Made by a program: the position numbers and the translations under genes. A stretch of 64,000 nucleotides of DNA. Origin: Bacteroidales bacterium. Its GTDB lineage: Bacteria; Bacteroidota; Bacteroidia; Bacteroidales; F082. Positions within the stretch are counted from its first letter, which is position 1; each line of letters begins with the position of its first letter. The stretch lies in assembly GCA_023229135.1 (NCBI GenBank), contig JALNZT010000004.1:1-64000 (forward strand). The letters run 5' to 3'. Below are positions 8,905-17,692 of this stretch, one piece after another. A model generated the notes under the pieces. It was not told where the DNA came from. It made no database searches and was given only the letters and a program-made list of their open reading frames with translations.

Positions 8905-10386
8905 ATGCTGAACCAAAGACTACAACAGAAGTTATTACAAAAGCTTTCGCCGCAGCAGATACTGCTGATGAAGCTTTTACAGATCCCTACGGTAGCCCTT
9001 GAGCAGCGTATTAAGCAGGAGATAGAGGAAAATCCTGCGCTGGATTTTGAAGAAGAGGAGAACACAGATGAAGCTTCTGATGATTTTGAAGATACTGAAA
9101 TTGAGAGTGATGACTTCGAAAATGAGGAAGAATATGACAGCACGGATGACGAGTTCGATTTTGATGATTATCTGGACGATGACGAGATCGCCAGCTACAA
9201 ACTCTCAGCCAATAACAGCAGTGCCGATGATGATCACTATGAAATGCCGTTTTCAAGTCATCAAACCTTTCATGAGTTTCTTTTACAGCAACTTGGGTTT
9301 AGAAAGTTAGATGAGAAATCACATAAGATTGGTGAGTATATCATTGGCAATTTAGACGACGCAGGCTACTTGAATCGCCCGCTGGAGGCTATTGTTGACG
9401 ATTTGCTGTTTGCGCTCAATATTAAAACCAATAAAAAAGAATTACTCTTTGTTTTGGAGGTCATTCAGGATTTTGATCCACCTGGGGTTGGTGCAAGAAA
9501 TCTACAGGAATGCTTGCTTATTCAGCTGAGTCGGCTTCAATATGACGAGCCGGACAAGGACTTCAAGCTGCCCATCATGGTTGTGGATCGGTTTTTTAAT
9601 GAATTCACCAAAAAACATTATGATAAAATTCTGAAAAGGGCAGAAATAACAGAAGATCAGCTAAAAGATGCTTTGGCAGAAATCTTGAAACTCAATCCCA
9701 AGCCGGGTAATTCTATGAGCGATGCCTCACGTGGCAGCCATTATGTGATGCCCGATTTCATTATACATAACAATGAGGGCGAACTGGAACTTAGTCTGAG
9801 TAGTCGAAATGCGCCCGAATTGCATATTAGCAGGGCTTACATGGATATGTTGAGGACTTATTCCGACAATAAAAAAGACAAAAGCAATAAAGATGCGCTA
9901 TTGTTTGTGAAGCAAAAAATCGACTCTGCTAAGTGGTTTATTGATGCCATAAAACAGCGCCAAAATACGCTTTACTTTACGATGCGAGCCATCATGGATT
10001 ATCAGTCTGCCTATTTTTTATCGGGAGACGAAACCCAGCTGCGGCCAATGATTTTGAAGGATATTGCTGAAATAGTCAACCTTGATATCAGCACGATTTC
10101 GCGCGTGGCCAATAGCAAATATGTGCAAACTCCTTTTGGTACGTTTCTGCTGAAGAGTTTTTTTAGTGAATCCATGCAAAACGAAGATGGTGAAGAGATT
10201 TCAACGCGTGAAATTAAGAAGATTTTGAGCGATTGCGTCGATGCCGAAGATAAGTCAAAGCCCGTAACTGACGAGCAACTCACTGCGCTTCTCAAAGAAA
10301 AAGGCTATAATATTGCACGTCGCACCGTGGCCAAATACCGTGAGCAACTCAGCATTCCGGTTGCGCGCTTGCGAAAAGAACTTTAA
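8905..10386 (+). CDS. rpoN: RNA polymerase sigma-54 factor
   Basis: Sigma-N factor recognising -24/-12 promoters and requiring AAA+ activators such as the one at 17693-19030. The glutamine- and leucine-rich activator-interacting region I (1-50, QKLSPQQILLMKLLQIP) is followed by a strongly acidic region II (about 50-95). Then come the core-binding domain and the C-terminal DNA-binding domain, with the RpoN box ARRTVAKYRE at residues 471-480. The 493-residue length is normal. It is followed 7 bp later by a membrane-protein gene in the same direction. The nearby putative sigma-54 promoter at 25411-25425 is a plausible target. Confidence 0.97.
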   Translation: MLNQRLQQKLLQKLSPQQILLMKLLQIPTVALEQRIKQEIEENPALDFEEEENTDEASDDFEDTEIESDDFENEEEYDSTDDEFDFDDYLDDDEIASYKLSANNSSADDDHYEMPFSSHQTFHEFLLQQLGFRKLDEKSHKIGEYIIGNLDDAGYLNRPLEAIVDDLLFALNIKTNKKELLFVLEVIQDFDPPGVGARNLQECLLIQLSRLQYDEPDKDFKLPIMVVDRFFNEFTKKHYDKILKRAEITEDQLKDALAEILKLNPKPGNSMSDASRGSHYVMPDFIIHNNEGELELSLSSRNAPELHISRAYMDMLRTYSDNKKDKSNKDALLFVKQKIDSAKWFIDAIKQRQNTLYFTMRAIMDYQSAYFLSGDETQLRPMILKDIAEIVNLDISTISRVANSKYVQTPFGTFLLKSFFSESMQNEDGEEISTREIKKILSDCVDAEDKSKPVTDEQLTALLKEKGYNIARRTVAKYREQLSIPVARLRKEL

Positions 10387-10393
10387 CCCTATT

Positions 10394-11017
10394 ATGCAAA
10401 CGGAAAACACTCTGGCCAAATTTTTTTCAGTAATTTTTCATCCACTGCTTATACCTGCCTGGGCCTACCTGGCCTTGATTTGGCAAGGAAACTTGCTGCT
10501 TTTGCGTATTCCGTTCAATCTGGTGTGGACACTGGGAGCTTTAATTTTCCTCACCACTTTCTTGTTACCCACAGCAATAGTGTTGTTGATGCTGCGCTTT
10601 AAGATGATCAGTAGCCTTTCAATGCCCTTTCGGAGTGAGCGTATTGGACCGCTGGTAGTTACGGCGATATTTTTTTATATGACTTATTACCTGCTCAAGC
10701 AGCTACAAATTGCTCCCGTCATTTATTTATATATGCTTGGCGCTACTTTGCTGGCGGTTATTTCAGCTGCCGTAACGCTTTGGTGGAAAATCAGTTTGCA
10801 CAGCATAGGTGTAGGTGCACTCGTGGGTGCTTTCGCTGCATTAGCGTTGCTTTCGCCCGCCAATTACAGTTTTTTATTGATATTAAGTCTGCTGATGGCC
10901 GGCATTACAGCCAGTTCGCGGCTGATGCTTTCGGCTCATAAACCTGCTGAAATTTATGCTGGATTTGCTACCGGAGCAAGCCTGATGTTTACCTTGTTTA
11001 TGTTGGTCGGGCAATAA
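10394..11017 (+). CDS. PAP2-like integral membrane protein
   Basis: A 207-residue hydrophobic protein with about six membrane helices. The second half carries a degenerate phosphatidic-acid-phosphatase (PAP2) pattern: SLHSIG in place of PSGH, then SR-x5-H-x3-E (SRLMLSAHKPAE), where canonical enzymes have SR-x5-H-x3-D. It could be a lipid or undecaprenyl-type phosphatase or a non-catalytic relative. I chose the ATG at 10394, 7 bp after the rpoN stop, because the longer reading overlaps the RpoN box coding sequence. It is probably co-transcribed with rpoN. Confidence 0.7.
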   Translation: MQTENTLAKFFSVIFHPLLIPAWAYLALIWQGNLLLLRIPFNLVWTLGALIFLTTFLLPTAIVLLMLRFKMISSLSMPFRSERIGPLVVTAIFFYMTYYLLKQLQIAPVIYLYMLGATLLAVISAAVTLWWKISLHSIGVGALVGAFAALALLSPANYSFLLILSLLMAGITASSRLMLSAHKPAEIYAGFATGASLMFTLFMLVGQ

Positions 11018-11026
11018 TTTCAGTTT

Positions 11027-14000
11027 TTAATGCACGATCAGTTTTGTGGTTTTTTGGGATGATTTCCCTGAAAAACGTACCAAATAATAACCGCTTGGCA
11101 GTTTTTCAATATTTATTTGCAATTTTTTTACCCCTTCGGGAAAAGTGCTTTCAACTACTATTCTTCCGCTCAAATCAACTATTTGCACCAGCGATTTTTC
11201 GCTGTCATTAGCAGCACGATTAAGTTGTATTATGTCCGTGGCCGGATTGGGAAAAATAGTAAAATCAGAAACGGATTGCTCGATAGTTCCGGTGCAACTG
11301 CTTACCTCAATAAAATCATCTAATACAAAGCTGTTTGTCTTCACTCCTTGTTTTACAAGAAGTTGCACGCCATATTTTCCGGGAATATCAAACTGAATTA
11401 CCGGATTTGGGATGTCGCTGTTTTCTGGGTTTCCACCTTCAAAAGTCCAGGAATAAGTGTCGGGATTTCCCATGCCCGAGAACGTAAAACTAATAGATTC
11501 GCCTGCGCAGATTAAACGTTTGTTGGCCTTAAACTGTGCTGCAAGTGGGAGTGATTCGTAACCAAAGAATGACAAATAGCGTCTGGCTAATTCACCTTTG
11601 CTACTCATTGTGTTTGTCGGAAATAAACCACCAAACTCCAAAGAAGTGGAGATGGCTTTGTAATTTCCCGAGTCGATAGCCGTCATAAAGTTGAAGCCGG
11701 TACTGTCGTCTTCAAACAAAGCCACTGCAGGTTCGAGCGGGATTAAATTTTCTCCAAGTGTTTGATCTCCATAGTAATAAAAACTCAATCCTTGCATTAG
11801 TCCGCCTGTAATTCCAATAATGTTGTCGGCTGGTGTTTCTGATTGAACAGCATCAAAAGCACCCTTTGTCCGCAAAAAATCACGTAACCAACGGGGCTGG
11901 TCATATTTAAAAAAGGAACCACCTTCGAGGTACAAATTACCACCATCTTGCAGGTAGTTGACGAGTAAAGTATCTTCGTTATGCCTGAGGTTGTGGTTGC
12001 TAGGTAGAAATCCCAGTGCTAAAAAAACCTGGTCATATTGCAAGAGATTGCTGTCGATATTTTGCAAATAATCATATTGAATATTCATTTCACGCAAGGC
12101 CAAAGCCAGATGCGGTAAGGAGTTCCGGTTGCCGTCTTTGTCGATTAGTAAGATCGGTGTTTTGCCAATACTAAGTTGGCTTGTCTGTTCCAAAATCAGG
12201 CCATTTTCATCGCTGATACGTACCTTAAAATTGATCAAACGACCGTTTGGCGCGGCTTCATTAACCTTAATACCAAAGCTGAATTTTTGGATTGAAAGCC
12301 CATTTACCGGTGCTGTTACCAAGCTGTCGGAAGTGGTGATGGCAGCATAAGGATCAGCAAGAAATGCCTCGATACTCAATTTGCCAGACGAGGCTAAACC
12401 ACTGTTGTAGAGCTGAAAAACCAAATCCGTTTCCTCGCCGGGATCAAGCTGTTGATTTTGCTGATCCATGACAAGCGGTGGCGTAAGTTCCAGCTTTACC
12501 ACAGCAGGATGAAATTGCTGATAAAACCATTGTTGCTGTCCATTTACTGTAGCTGAAAGCTTGATTAAAACCGGTAAATCTGGGTTTACGGCTTCGCTTA
12601 CGAGTAGCTCGAATTGCCTGGCAAGCAGCCCGGAGGCACCCGGAGCAAAATATATTGGAGAAAAGGTTTTGGCAATAATACTTGCATGCTGTGTTTCAGT
12701 TGTCAAACTCAAATCACTAACCAAAATTGTTTCCTGACTATGATTGGTAAGCTTTAGCTTTAAGGGATGTGCTTCGCCCAAGCTGAGTAATTCAGAAGGG
12801 TTAACCAAGTCCATCTCAACGCTTAAACCATTAGTAAACAGTAGTTTTGTGCTTTTGTAATTTCTTCGCGAATCCGTTACAGTTAGTAGAACACTTCCTG
12901 ATATATTTTCAGGATTCGCGAGTTGTAGTTCGCCGTTTTGTGTCATTGAAATTCCTGTTAGCGGAAGCTCAGGAATAAAACTGATTTTTCGGCCAACAGG
13001 TGGAATACTATTGTTGTTTTGACTGAAAATACTACTTTCTCGGCTGCCATTGCTCAGGCCAATAATAGGCAAAAAAGGATGATCGGGAGCAATATTTCCA
13101 TACTGGAAATCAACGCGGCCATCAGCATGGAGTGTCGTGGAAAATTGAACTTCCAAATCGCTTTCCTCTGCTGATATCTGCCAATAAAAAACAATCTGGT
13201 CGCTGTATGCCGTGTAGGATAAATAATCAGTGGTATTGTGCAGTCCGAGTTTGTAATTCATATAGCCCGCGATGGCTTTTATTTGCCGCAGATAAAGTTC
13301 ATCAAACAACAAATAATAAGGAGAGTCTTGCCTTTCAAACATCAAATAACCATTGACGTGCATAAAAATCGTGTCATAAGTTTTATCGCCAAAAGGAAAG
13401 CTAAAAGGCAATGGCACGGCAGCATAGCCGATGCTATTGTCGTTGGCTTGCAGTGTTATATCTCCGCTTGGATTGTACGTTGTCTGGCTGTTGTTTTCGT
13501 GCCAAATTTGGTTTAACTGCCAGTTGTAAGCTGCTGTTCCGCCATTGGCAGAAAATTGTATGAGTGTATCCGTTTCATTAAGCACAAAAGCCGTATTCTC
13601 AGGTTCAATATTTATGGCTTGATGGTTGTGCTGCACGACTACGGAAGTTATGGTAGTGCTATTATCCAGGATGGCTACTGGCATTTCTGCGGAGGCAGTT
13701 TCGGTGATTAAATTGCCATTTTCGTATTGCATAACGGCAAACTGTTGCACTGTGCCATTTCCTTTGCTATCGGGATCGTCTTCATCTATCATCAGGAAAA
13801 CCCGAAAAGGTATTTCTGGTGCTACTTCGCTGAGAAGTGTTGAAATGTCGAGACCCAGCTCCAGTGCCGTATTTCCGTCTTTTCCGCCCATTGGGAAATC
13901 GCCACCCTGAAAGTTAAAAATGGAAAAGGAAAGGCTTTTTTCAGGGAATTGCCGCGCGGTGTCGGTAGCTATTCCTGCCCGCAACCTGATGCGCTCGCGT

Positions 14001-15064
14001 TTGTTGTAATTTATGGTAGCCTTGATGGTCAACTCAGGCTGATAAACTGAATCGGGAAAAAGCACATGAACAGCATTGTTCCAGATGCCGCCTTCGCCAT
14101 ATTTGGTAGCCAGCGTGCTGTACAAAATGTAGGCGAAACCATCATTACCCCAGTTGTCGCCATATGTGTTGACGAATCTCACACCACCAATTTCCCAGTC
14201 TTTTACATCAACAATACCATCGCCATTGATGTCGGTGTCGTTGGTATATATTCCGTCATTATTCAGATCGAACCTGATAGAATCATTGTAGCCCACTATT
14301 GTCATACCATGTGCTGCTTCTTCGCCAAATATGGTAAACACTATTTTCCCGGCTTCCGGTGTATCTTCGGGAAGTGTTTTTGATGAATACTTTAGCCCCG
14401 CTTGAAAGCTTGCTACTCCGCCAGCAGCAGCACCTTCGGCATGGTTGTGCAGCCAGTGTTTTAAAGTGCTTATTCCTTTGGCATTGCTCACATTGATGGA
14501 ACGCGCGCCTGAAATACGGTTTTGCATGGCCTGGTAGTAGCCGGCGTAGCCGCTCATCCAGTAATAAGGGTCGTCAAAATCTATGGATCCAAAAAGGGCT
14601 TCATTTGGCGTTCCTGCATCAAAAAGCAGGTCGAAAGTGTGTATGTAATTTACGCCGGCACCGTAATAAGGTTTGGTGTCATTCATAAAGTTCCATGCAA
14701 AATGACTTGGATACAGATTGTCAGCAGTGTCAGAAGCCAGTTTGCGCAGGCGATTTATTTCGTAGCAAAAGTTGTAGCCCACAATGGTTGACTGCTCACA
14801 GGAAGCTCCCTGCTGATCGAAAACCGGACGCATAAAAGGCAGAATTGAGTTATCAACAATGGCAGGTAAAATCATTGACCGGCTGGCTTGTGAGAGCTGT
14901 AGTGGTGGATAATCCGGAAAGTCGAGACCATTTTGCAGGCTGCGGTTTACACCTTTGTTTTGGGTTTGCAGAAGTTGTTGATTGCCGTGGTTTTGCGCGC
15001 TAAGGCTGAGACTAAAAAGGAATAGTAAAATAAGAGGAAGGACGTATTTTGGAGTGGGGTTCAT
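11027..15064 (-). CDS. Secreted papain-like (C1A) peptidase with PKD and T9SS sorting domain
   Basis: A 1345-residue exported protein with a signal peptide at 1-23 ending LSAQ. The C1A papain-like triad is recognisable: C89 in QQGASCEQS (with an oxyanion Gln at 84/85), H252 in AHGMTIVGY and N299 in NTYGDNWGNDG. Within the catalytic domain, 266-288 carries Ca-binding loops (DLNNDG, DINGDG). Long beta-sandwich regions follow, then a PKD-like domain (about residues 1185-1255, YSWTFEGG), and a C-terminal type A T9SS domain (FPNPATD ... SGYYLVRFSG). It should be delivered to the cell surface or medium to degrade protein. Its ATG overlaps the stop of the preceding nuclease-like gene by four bases (ATGA), an unexpected coupling. 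Confidence 0.88.
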   Translation of the reverse strand: MNPTPKYVLPLILLFLFSLSLSAQNHGNQQLLQTQNKGVNRSLQNGLDFPDYPPLQLSQASRSMILPAIVDNSILPFMRPVFDQQGASCEQSTIVGYNFCYEINRLRKLASDTADNLYPSHFAWNFMNDTKPYYGAGVNYIHTFDLLFDAGTPNEALFGSIDFDDPYYWMSGYAGYYQAMQNRISGARSINVSNAKGISTLKHWLHNHAEGAAAGGVASFQAGLKYSSKTLPEDTPEAGKIVFTIFGEEAAHGMTIVGYNDSIRFDLNNDGIYTNDTDINGDGIVDVKDWEIGGVRFVNTYGDNWGNDGFAYILYSTLATKYGEGGIWNNAVHVLFPDSVYQPELTIKATINYNKRERIRLRAGIATDTARQFPEKSLSFSIFNFQGGDFPMGGKDGNTALELGLDISTLLSEVAPEIPFRVFLMIDEDDPDSKGNGTVQQFAVMQYENGNLITETASAEMPVAILDNSTTITSVVVQHNHQAINIEPENTAFVLNETDTLIQFSANGGTAAYNWQLNQIWHENNSQTTYNPSGDITLQANDNSIGYAAVPLPFSFPFGDKTYDTIFMHVNGYLMFERQDSPYYLLFDELYLRQIKAIAGYMNYKLGLHNTTDYLSYTAYSDQIVFYWQISAEESDLEVQFSTTLHADGRVDFQYGNIAPDHPFLPIIGLSNGSRESSIFSQNNNSIPPVGRKISFIPELPLTGISMTQNGELQLANPENISGSVLLTVTDSRRNYKSTKLLFTNGLSVEMDLVNPSELLSLGEAHPLKLKLTNHSQETILVSDLSLTTETQHASIIAKTFSPIYFAPGASGLLARQFELLVSEAVNPDLPVLIKLSATVNGQQQWFYQQFHPAVVKLELTPPLVMDQQNQQLDPGEETDLVFQLYNSGLASSGKLSIEAFLADPYAAITTSDSLVTAPVNGLSIQKFSFGIKVNEAAPNGRLINFKVRISDENGLILEQTSQLSIGKTPILLIDKDGNRNSLPHLALALREMNIQYDYLQNIDSNLLQYDQVFLALGFLPSNHNLRHNEDTLLVNYLQDGGNLYLEGGSFFKYDQPRWLRDFLRTKGAFDAVQSETPADNIIGITGGLMQGLSFYYYGDQTLGENLIPLEPAVALFEDDSTGFNFMTAIDSGNYKAISTSLEFGGLFPTNTMSSKGELARRYLSFFGYESLPLAAQFKANKRLICAGESISFTFSGMGNPDTYSWTFEGGNPENSDIPNPVIQFDIPGKYGVQLLVKQGVKTNSFVLDDFIEVSSCTGTIEQSVSDFTIFPNPATDIIQLNRAANDSEKSLVQIVDLSGRIVVESTFPEGVKKLQINIEKLPSGYYLVRFSGKSSQKTTKLIVH

Positions 15065-15576
15065 GAGTTATTCGGGTTTTTTTTAATCACTATTTCAGTT
15101 TGAGCATCAATACGAAAACCATTAGTCTTTTCAAAAAAAGCTTTTCTTTCTGCTGCGTCAATCACAGTAAAATATGGATGTTTCTTATTACAAGCGTATG
15201 CTTTCTTGTATTTGAATACACTTAGGTCGTGATTTTCATGGAGTAATTTAATTGTGTTTTCCAGCTGACTTTTCGCGTCTGGCAGCCAACCGCCTGTTCC
15301 TTGCTTTTTCAATTCTACCAAATACAGACTCTCATGGAATGTCAGCATACCATCACAAGTACTTTCTTTGTCTTTTGTGCCTTCCTTAAAGATAATGATA
15401 CAGTTGTCAATTGCAGTAAAGGAAATCGCGAAATTCATATTGTTAGTTACTTTGGCAACCCATTTTTCAGTATCAGTTAAGCTTCTAAAAGCCCTACTGC
15501 CATCTTGGTTATCACAAATTCCAAAAGTATTGCCTGTTTTTGCCGGTTCTTTGCAGTCTGTCTCTATAAAATTCAT
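15061..15576 (-). CDS. Putative PD-(D/E)xK nuclease partner of the AAA ATPase
   Basis: A 171-residue protein of no family I can name. It contains D75 (in CDGML), then E88-L-K90 in a strand (YLVELKKQ), followed by Q104 in a helix (AKSQLENTI). This spacing is that of PD-(D/E)xK restriction-type nucleases. The 4-base ATGA overlap with the upstream ATPase gene implies translational coupling, and the two proteins probably form one complex. Paired ATPase-plus-nuclease loci are common anti-phage systems (Septu and PARIS have this logic with different nucleases). The function is inferred from architecture only; the ExK motif is short and could be coincidental. Confidence 0.6.
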   Translation of the reverse strand: MNFIETDCKEPAKTGNTFGICDNQDGSRAFRSLTDTEKWVAKVTNNMNFAISFTAIDNCIIIFKEGTKDKESTCDGMLTFHESLYLVELKKQGTGGWLPDAKSQLENTIKLLHENHDLSVFKYKKAYACNKKHPYFTVIDAAERKAFFEKTNGFRIDAQTEIVIKKNPNNS

Positions 15577-16832
15577 AGTCCTAACTCTTGTTCAATTTCA
15601 AGTAATGAATCAAATAGATGATTGCCTTCCGCAAGTCTATCATTTAAATAATTTTCATCAGATGGTATCCCATCAACCGTATCAAGTTTTTTAATGCTTC
15701 CATCTTGTTCGTCAAGCTGATAAATAATAACATTATTTGAAGAAACAAGCGCCTTTTCTGGAATAAGCGCATATAATTTTGGAAGTAATTCGTTTCCTTT
15801 TTTTGTTTTCTTTATTTTATTTTCCAAATATTTTCCTTGAACTGAGATGCTCAGATAGTTGATAATATATGGGCTATGAGTAGTCATTATCAGTTTATTA
15901 CCCTTATTCATTTCGTTAAAACCTAAAAGACTTTGAAGCATTTGCCATTGCGATGATGGAAACAAATTCTGTTCTGGTTCTTCAACAATGTTGATAAATG
16001 CTGTCTTATTGAATTTTGAGGAAAGAACAGAAAGGGCAACTCGCTTTTGCTCATCGGTTAAACTATTATTATTCCAAATATCTTCAACTCCTTTTTTAAA
16101 TCGTTGGAGTTCTTCACTACTCATTGGTTCTTTATTAGATTCACTTTGTTTCTTTACCGAATTTGCTAAATAATTCGAAACCATATATAATGGAACAAGC
16201 GATTGGAACCCGCTGGATGCTTCAGTAAGCATTACTTTATATCCTTGGCCCTTTAGGTTGAGCGTATCATTGAGTTTGTCGTATTCTATATCTACATTAT
16301 TTATTGGAAGCTTCTCTAATCCTTTCATTTCATTTTTAGCATTGTCAAATTCTGTTAAGAATTCTTTTAAAGAATCTGATGAAAGTTTCAATTCCTTTGG
16401 TGTTTTTACATAGGTAATAAAATTCCTTTCTGCCGGCACATACATTATCTGAGGCAGAGGATAGTTCTTGTTGGTTATTTCATTAATTTTTAGAGACCCG
16501 TTTTCAAATTTAATTGAATAAGCTTCACCTTCATATTCAATTGTAGTATCATCAGCACTATCACTATTAGTTTTAAAGTAATTTTCTAAACGATGATAGT
16601 TCAGATATTGATTCTTGAGTCTGTTCTTTCTCTCGAACCATTTTTTATTATAATCACCCCTAACTAATGCTTTTTCAATCCATGTAAAAGTAGAAATGAT
16701 TTTCGCTACCGTACTTTTACCAGAACCTTGATTTCCTATAAAAACAGTCACTTTTTTAATCTCAATCCAACCATCATTGGGTGCAAACCCATCTTTTATA
16801 GGACCAAAATTTTTTATTTTTATCCTGCTCAT
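15573..16832 (-). CDS. AAA-family (AAA15/OLD-like, ABC-type) ATPase
   Basis: A 419-residue SMC/ABC-like ATPase. Walker A is GNQGSGKST (33-41), an ABC-signature-like segment is LTEASSGFQS (202-211), Walker B is FINIVEEPEQ (279-288) and the switch histidine is in TTHSPY (317-322). The region between about 45 and 200 is the variable insert that would be a coiled coil in SMC proteins; here it is short and charged. EEPE and THSPY are typical of OLD and RecF-like defence ATPases. No TOPRIM domain is visible, so the nuclease function is likely supplied by the gene at 15061-15576, with which it overlaps by 4 bases. Confidence 0.85.
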   Translation of the reverse strand: MSRIKIKNFGPIKDGFAPNDGWIEIKKVTVFIGNQGSGKSTVAKIISTFTWIEKALVRGDYNKKWFERKNRLKNQYLNYHRLENYFKTNSDSADDTTIEYEGEAYSIKFENGSLKINEITNKNYPLPQIMYVPAERNFITYVKTPKELKLSSDSLKEFLTEFDNAKNEMKGLEKLPINNVDIEYDKLNDTLNLKGQGYKVMLTEASSGFQSLVPLYMVSNYLANSVKKQSESNKEPMSSEELQRFKKGVEDIWNNNSLTDEQKRVALSVLSSKFNKTAFINIVEEPEQNLFPSSQWQMLQSLLGFNEMNKGNKLIMTTHSPYIINYLSISVQGKYLENKIKKTKKGNELLPKLYALIPEKALVSSNNVIIYQLDEQDGSIKKLDTVDGIPSDENYLNDRLAEGNHLFDSLLEIEQELGL

Positions 16833-17116
16833 TTTATTTCGAATATAGACTACAATAGTACAATTTTTTTGGTTTTCCGTTTCATATTAGCCTAGTCTCA
16901 TTTCATGCAATTGGAAGCCAGCCGTTGTTTTTATACACCACCTAAACCATCTCTTTTCATGTATTTTTTCTTTACAGGCTAAAAGTAAAACTATTTTTAG
17001 TAGCAAGGTGTCATGCGCCAGGCCAAGTTGTGCATAGATAGCAGCTTTGGAAAGCTACAGTTTGTTACAGAAAGAAACAGTTTTCTGACAAGAAAAAGAG
17101 GAATTTTACCAGCAAA

Positions 17117-17659
17117 TCAGCTATTTTTATTTTTTAACAGCGCTTTGCATTTTGCACAAAAATCAGCTTTCTTCAGGTCAATATCTTCCACATAAGTGCT
17201 TGCCTGCATCACGCAGTAAGGGGTATGGCAATGCACCAGGCCAAAAGCATGACCCAGCTCGTGAATTACTTCTTTGGCGAAACGATCGGAGAGCTGGTTG
17301 GTGTTTTTCAGGATTCCATAGCGCTCGTTGCCAAGTCGGTAGCTTGAAGCAACAGCTGTTTGCCCGTTCAAATAGGCTTGTCCGAATATATAGGTTAGAA
17401 TGGGAATGAATAAATCGATCTGAAATAAACCAATCGTTTTGTGCTGCTCAGAAGCGTAATGATCCTCAACCATTTGAATCAGTTGATCAGCGTTGTATTG
17501 TCTGCGTTGGCCATCAAAATACTGTCCCAATTCCAGCCGTGCTTCTTTAACAGTTACAGACCGGTTGAAGGCTTTCATAACGCTTTTTGCAATTTTATCG
17601 AGCAATCCCTTTTCGGGAATGCCAAACGAAACAAGCTTTATATTTTGTGAAGGAACCAT
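17117..17659 (-). CDS. amzA: Archaemetzincin family zinc metalloprotease
   Basis: A 180-residue metzincin. The zinc motif is HELGHAFGLVHC (HExxHxxGxxHC). It is followed by the archaemetzincin-specific cysteines: CxxxxC-V-M (CHTPYCVM, including the Met-turn) and a CAKC pair that binds a second zinc. There is no signal peptide, so it is cytoplasmic. It lies 33 bp downstream of the sigma-54 response regulator on the same strand and may be the last gene of that operon. Physiological substrates of bacterial archaemetzincins are not known. The 284-bp gap that follows (16833-17116) holds nothing recognisable. Confidence 0.93.
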   Translation of the reverse strand: MVPSQNIKLVSFGIPEKGLLDKIAKSVMKAFNRSVTVKEARLELGQYFDGQRRQYNADQLIQMVEDHYASEQHKTIGLFQIDLFIPILTYIFGQAYLNGQTAVASSYRLGNERYGILKNTNQLSDRFAKEVIHELGHAFGLVHCHTPYCVMQASTYVEDIDLKKADFCAKCKALLKNKNS

Positions 17660-17692
17660 ATTTAGGCCGTGGATTCGGGCAATGCTGTTGCC

